Source of the DNA: Firmicutes bacterium UBA5227
GTDB lineage: Bacteria; Bacillota; Clostridia; Tissierellales; Sedimentibacteraceae
Length of the DNA stretch: 17,396 nt
Direction: 5' to 3'
Assembly: GCA_002409285.1 (NCBI GenBank)
Contig: DHUT01000056.1
Coordinates: 1,641-19,036 of the forward strand
Position numbers and translations under genes: made by a program. Below, in pieces: positions 14,104 through 17,396 of this stretch (positions are counted from its first letter, which is position 1; each line of letters begins with the position of its first letter). The notes under the pieces are model-generated. The model saw only the letters and a list, made by a program, of their open reading frames with translations. It was not told where the DNA came from and did no database searches.

Positions 14104-15093
14104 TTAATCTTCAAACCGGAAGTTCTTCCAGCATGTACATCTTACGAAATGGTTTTCCGACACCTGATGAAGGACAGGATTCTCCTCATGCTCCGCCTCA
14201 TCTATATAAGGTATCCTCGGAGCAAAGCGGCAACCGGTCCGGGGAAGGTTTTTCAATGAAGGAACCATACCCCTGATAACGTGAAGCTCTGATTCAGGGG
14301 AATCTGATTGTGGTATTGACTGCAAAAGTGACCTGGTATACGGATGAAGCGGGTTTTCAAAAAGTTCTTTTGCGGTAGCTAATTCCACAATTTCTCCTGC
14401 ATACATAACAGCTACTCTGTCCGCCATCTGGGCAACGACACCAAGGTCGTGGGTTATAAGTATAATTCCGGCATTAATTTCTTTTTGCAGACCGGACAGA
14501 AGATCAAGTATCTGAGCCTGTATGGTAACATCAAGAGCTGTGGTAGGCTCATCGGCTATAATAATATTTGGCTTGCAGGAAAGAGCAATTGCAATTAATA
14601 CCCTCTGCCTCATTCCTCCTGAAAGCTGATGGGGAAATTGTCTGGCTGTCCTTTCAGGATTATCGATTCCTACCTGCTCCAAAAGGCTGATTACCTTTTC
14701 CCAACGTTGATTTTTGTTCAGGTCCGTGTGATAAATAAGTGATTCTTCAATCTGCATTCCTATACGCTGCAGCGGATTCAGGGATGCCAGCGGATCCTGG
14801 AAAATAAAACCGATTTCCTTGCCCCTGATTTCATTCAGCTGATCCTCTGAATAATTAATAACGTTTTCATCACTATAAATTATTTCCCCGCTTACTCGTG
14901 TGTAGTTCTTATCATGGAGCCCTACAATTGAATTTGCAATGGTGCTTTTTCCGCATCCCGATTCGCCAACTATGGCTAAAAGCTCATTTTTATACAACGA
15001 TAACGACACTCCGTCAACCGCATCATAATATTGATCCTCAAATCTGAATGCAGTGTGGAGATTTTTAATTTCTAAAATTTTTTCCTCATACAT
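14104..15093 (-). CDS. oppD: Peptide ABC transporter ATP-binding protein D
   Basis: First gene of the importer operon, an ATPase of 329 residues. Walker A is GESGCGKS at 43-50, followed by FIFQDP, LSGGMRQR, IIIADEP and ITHDL in the usual order. The C-terminal OppD/DppD extension is present (NPLHPYTRSLLQSIP), but its cysteine cluster is degenerate. CRFAPRIPYIDEAEHEENP keeps the first cysteine and loses the next two, while the last is kept in VRC. The start is the ATG at 15091-15093 with AGGAGG about 6 bases upstream; an ATG at 15109-15111 lies upstream of that ribosome site and would add six residues foreign to the family. A consensus promoter lies about 75 bases further up. Confidence 0.93.
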   Translation of the reverse strand: MYEEKILEIKNLHTAFRFEDQYYDAVDGVSLSLYKNELLAIVGESGCGKSTIANSIVGLHDKNYTRVSGEIIYSDENVINYSEDQLNEIRGKEIGFIFQDPLASLNPLQRIGMQIEESLIYHTDLNKNQRWEKVISLLEQVGIDNPERTARQFPHQLSGGMRQRVLIAIALSCKPNIIIADEPTTALDVTIQAQILDLLSGLQKEINAGIILITHDLGVVAQMADRVAVMYAGEIVELATAKELFENPLHPYTRSLLQSIPQSDSPESELHVIRGMVPSLKNLPRTGCRFAPRIPYIDEAEHEENPVLHQVSENHFVRCTCWKNFRFED

Positions 15094-15124
15094 TTTATTC
15101 CTCCTTCTCATTCTGTACTTACCT

Positions 15125-15139
15125 ATGCATAATATGCAT
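15125..15139. promoter_or_regulatory. 15-bp palindrome in the opp operon leader
   Basis: ATGCATA-A-TATGCAT, a perfect palindrome around one central base, lying about 28-42 bases downstream of the predicted start of the opp transcript. Part of it (ATAATATGCAT, 15129-15139) is repeated exactly at 15261-15271, and a TGCATA half-site (15208-15213) abuts the -35 box. This arrangement suggests an operator for an unidentified regulator of peptide uptake. Confidence 0.45.
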
Positions 15140-15173
15140 GCTATGAATAAATTTTGATTGGAACTTTTATCTA

Positions 15174-15202
15174 ATTATAGTATATTATTTTACCTTTGTC
15201 AA
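15174..15202 (-). promoter_or_regulatory. Consensus sigma-A promoter of the opp operon
   Basis: On the minus strand a perfect -35 TTGACA (15197-15202), a 17-base spacer and a perfect -10 TATAAT (15174-15179). The predicted start is near 15167, giving a leader of about 75 bases before oppD. A full-consensus promoter implies strong basal expression that would need repression to be regulated. Confidence 0.88.
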
Positions 15203-15260
15203 CAATTTGCATACATTTACTTACAGTATAAATTTATAAAAATTATTATTTCTTATATTT

Positions 15261-15271
15261 ATAATATGCAT
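15261..15271. repeat. Upstream copy of the ATAATATGCAT repeat
   Basis: An exact 11-bp direct copy of 15129-15139, located about 60 bases upstream of the opp -35 box. The two copies are 132 bases apart and flank the promoter. This could be paired operator sites; chance is possible in such A+T-rich DNA. Confidence 0.35.
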
Positions 15272-15328
15272 TTCGTTCATCTATTATCTTTGTAAATTGT
15301 ATTTTAACACGCCAAAACTATAAAGAAA

Positions 15329-15365
15329 CATTCCGGCATTCAACATAACGCCGATTGCCGGAATG
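15329..15365 (-). terminator. Rho-independent terminator of the exoprotein gene
   Basis: CATTCCGGCA and TGCCGGAATG form a perfect 10-bp stem around a 17-base loop. On the minus strand it is followed by a T-rich stretch (TTTCTTTATAGTTTT). It lies 26 bases after the stop codon and separates this gene from the opp operon. Confidence 0.82.
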
Positions 15366-15391
15366 CCTGTGTTACAGCATAGGCCTATATT

Positions 15392-17396
15392 TTACTTTGC
15401 ATATAACTTAATGCCTGTCTTGTCGAAGTATCGCAGTAATTCCGGCAATACGTCAACTGATACGCTTTTACCATCTTTGGTAATAAAGGTGTCATTATTA
15501 AGTTTAATATAGACCTCATTGTTTTGGTTGTACCATTTTAGCAGCTTAGCCTGTGCTTCTGCATTGTGGTTCAAGTAGTCTGCATCGAAGGCTTCATTGC
15601 CTATAATAACGGCACTTATGGGCATGTCTTCCAATTCTCCCACTAATGTTATTCTTCCTGCTGCTATCTCTGTCAGTGTAGTTCCGTCTGCACCTTCAAA
15701 TATTATTTCCACCTGAAGATTAGATGCTATAAAACCTTCATGGGCAACATATGTCGCACTGTAGAACCCCGGTTCAATCTCTGACATTTCATTTCCGGGT
15801 CTGTTGCTTTGAAGACCGAAAGGAAGCATTACCCTGTAGTATGCTCTGCCGCCTACAGGAGCATTAAAGCTGATTTCCAGAGATTCATTAGTTCTAAGCT
15901 CAACATCTTCATCCGGCTGGAGATTTGTGATTCCTTCAGGATCCGGATCCACAGGACCTTCGCTTCCAATTATGGTAACCGTTCCTTCTGCCATCTCGGT
16001 TACTTCATAGCCATACTCGCTGATGTATACAACCTCAACAAGTAATTCTTCGGCTTCTGTGTTTTCAGGCACTGTCCAGGATCCCGTATACAAGCCATCA
16101 TGCTCTGTCATTGGAATTCCAGGGTCATTACTTTGAAGACCGAACGGAACCATCAATCTGAAATATCCCTGTCCTCCCGAAGGTGCTTCGAAACTGACTG
16201 TTAAAACATCTCCGGCTTCAAGCTCTACATCCTCTGCCGGCTGAACATTGGTTATAACCGGTGCATCAAGTTCTACAAATACGGTTCTCGAAACTTCCGT
16301 AACATTGCCTGCCTTGTCGGTTGCCTTTACTGTTATGGTGTTTCTTCCCTGATTCAACAGTAGTCTTTCATGGAATACTCCGTTTTCACTAACTGCAGCA
16401 GCTTTATTGTTAACCTCCAGTTTTTCCAGTCCGATGTTATCAAAAGCAGTTCCTGTTACATGTACCACTTCCGTCTTAATTCTGGCATTGTCCTGCGGTT
16501 CTTCTACTGTAAGTTCAGGTGCTGCCTTATCCTTTATTATTTCCACCGGTGCTGACGGTTCTGTCTCTATTCCATTCAGCTCTGCCGTTGCTCTTATTGT
16601 GTTTCTTTCTTCAGGAATTGCCACCTCTGCGGTAAATTGCCTGTTTTCAGAATCAACGGTGACTGCCTTTACGTTGTTCACATATACATTTACTCGTCCA
16701 TCTGCCGTAACTGTTCCCTGTACCGTTATAACATCTTGGTTTGTATAACTTTCGGAAATCGGGCTTGTTATTACGGGAACATCCATTGCATATTCCATTC
16801 TTGCCCTTATCATCAGACCGCCTTCTATATCTTCTGAACTTATGAGCTTAAATTCTCCGTCAACATTCATATAGGATCTTTCCGGATAAGGTGAATTCTG
16901 ATCTATTCCTGTTCCTGGGCACTGTGTTCCAACCTTGTCCTGAATTGTGGATATATAGAAATCTCTGTCTGTGGAGAAACCGAAGCCTGACAAATCTATA
17001 TAGTTCCATGCTCCTCTTATTACATCCTGGAATATGGGTTCTCCTGCCTTATAAGGAGTTCCGTTTTCATCTGTTCCGTAGATTGTAAAGCCTATTCTGT
17101 TTCCTCCGGGTGTAGGCCAACTTGTATCCCAGAAGTAAACATTGGTTCCTTTTACCTTGCCGAACTGGTCTGGTGTGAATCTTACTGCCAATCCATTAGG
17201 AACTGCATTTAATACCAATGCATTTTCAGCCGTTCCGTCATCATAGATTATATCGTCCTCATATCCTACGAATCTCTTCAGGCCTATCTCAATTTCTATT
17301 GTTTCATTGCCGATAACGTCTACCTGTGTTTCACCGGGTTCAAATCCGTCTGCTACTACCTTAAGTGTATAGCTTCCTTCATATACTCCGCTGATT
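15392..17396 (-). CDS. C-terminal part of a large secreted multidomain protein (bacillopeptidase F/S8 protease-like), 5' end outside window
   Basis: The frame is open to the window edge, giving 667 visible residues. I extended it past the internal TTG at 17216-17218, since no ribosome site is there and the domain continues upstream. Visible regions in order: about 1-40, the end of a carboxypeptidase-regulatory-like beta-sandwich (GSYTLKVVADGFEPGE); about 42-195, a beta-rich module starting GYEDDIIYDDGTAEN; about 195-370, two Ig-like repeats (SYTNQDVITVQGTVTADGRVNV, then DNARIKTEVVHVTGTAFDNI with GRNTITVKATDKAGNV); then two copies of a roughly 100-residue module sharing the PFGLQSN motif; and a unique C-terminal segment (ADYLNHNAEAQAKLLKWYNQ). 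There is no LPXTG anchor and no S-layer repeat. This layout is typical of C termini of secreted clostridial S8 proteases, but no catalytic residue is visible, so that identity is inferred. Beside a peptide importer, a protein-degrading role makes sense. Confidence 0.8.
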   Translation of the reverse strand, partial: ISGVYEGSYTLKVVADGFEPGETQVDVIGNETIEIEIGLKRFVGYEDDIIYDDGTAENALVLNAVPNGLAVRFTPDQFGKVKGTNVYFWDTSWPTPGGNRIGFTIYGTDENGTPYKAGEPIFQDVIRGAWNYIDLSGFGFSTDRDFYISTIQDKVGTQCPGTGIDQNSPYPERSYMNVDGEFKLISSEDIEGGLMIRARMEYAMDVPVITSPISESYTNQDVITVQGTVTADGRVNVYVNNVKAVTVDSENRQFTAEVAIPEERNTIRATAELNGIETEPSAPVEIIKDKAAPELTVEEPQDNARIKTEVVHVTGTAFDNIGLEKLEVNNKAAAVSENGVFHERLLLNQGRNTITVKATDKAGNVTEVSRTVFVELDAPVITNVQPAEDVELEAGDVLTVSFEAPSGGQGYFRLMVPFGLQSNDPGIPMTEHDGLYTGSWTVPENTEAEELLVEVVYISEYGYEVTEMAEGTVTIIGSEGPVDPDPEGITNLQPDEDVELRTNESLEISFNAPVGGRAYYRVMLPFGLQSNRPGNEMSEIEPGFYSATYVAHEGFIASNLQVEIIFEGADGTTLTEIAAGRITLVGELEDMPISAVIIGNEAFDADYLNHNAEAQAKLLKWYNQNNEVYIKLNNDTFITKDGKSVSVDVLPELLRYFDKTGIKLYAK

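Noticed and set aside
15091..15111. ATG at 15109-15111 as the oppD start
   Set aside because: It lies upstream of the AGGAGG site that serves the ATG at 15091-15093; the extra residues MRRRNK encode the ribosome site itself.
16407..16748. Plus-strand open frame of 113 residues opposite the exoprotein
   Set aside because: Ser/Thr-rich low-complexity product that arises from the reverse complement of the Ig-like repeats; no ribosome site or family match.

Overview
The window looks like chromosomal DNA from a low-GC Gram-positive anaerobe, most likely a member of the Clostridia. The non-coding DNA is very A+T rich, nearly every gene has a strong GGAGG-type ribosome binding site, and the three promoters found are clean sigma-A types with 17-bp spacers. 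The gene content fits (phosphotransbutyrylase/butyrate kinase, CoA-acylating aldehyde dehydrogenase, bacillopeptidase-like exoprotein). The genus cannot be read from the sequence. All recognisable genes lie on the minus strand, so the window is read from high to low coordinates. I see no rRNA, tRNA, CRISPR array, transposase or phage gene.

Region 1 (17396-15392) is the C-terminal 667 residues of a large secreted multidomain protein, probably a bacillopeptidase F-like S8 protease whose catalytic part lies outside the window. It ends at a hairpin terminator.

Region 2 (about 15202-9292) is a complete oligopeptide/dipeptide ABC importer operon in the order ATPase D, ATPase F, permease B, permease C, binding lipoprotein. 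It has a consensus promoter at the front and an 18-bp stem hairpin behind.

Region 3 (about 9143-8284) is a monocistronic FadR-type GntR regulator with its own promoter, a perfect 12-bp-arm inverted repeat in its leader, and a terminator.

Region 4 (about 8205-5) is a catabolic cluster: MFS transporter, butyrate kinase-like acyl kinase, CoA-acylating aldehyde dehydrogenase, phosphate acyltransferase, then a 2-oxoacid/acetoin dehydrogenase complex whose E2 is split into a free 78-residue lipoyl protein and a catalytic core without a peripheral-subunit-binding domain, followed by E1-alpha and E1-beta. No E3 gene is in the window; it may lie beyond position 1.

A coherent reading of region 4 is import of a substrate and thiolytic oxidation by the E1/E2/lipoyl complex. 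Any aldehyde released would be oxidised to acyl-CoA by the aldehyde dehydrogenase, and acyl-CoA converted to acid plus ATP by the phosphotransacylase and kinase. Acetoin fits best, because acetoin cleavage gives acetyl-CoA plus acetaldehyde. Branched-chain 2-oxoacids are an alternative, as in the known ptb-buk-bkd operons of Firmicutes, although an E1-alpha motif argues against it. The most unexplained signal is a roughly 54-bp element present twice (3092-3145 and 9227-9279), once ahead of the lipoyl/E2/E1 genes and once ahead of the GntR gene.
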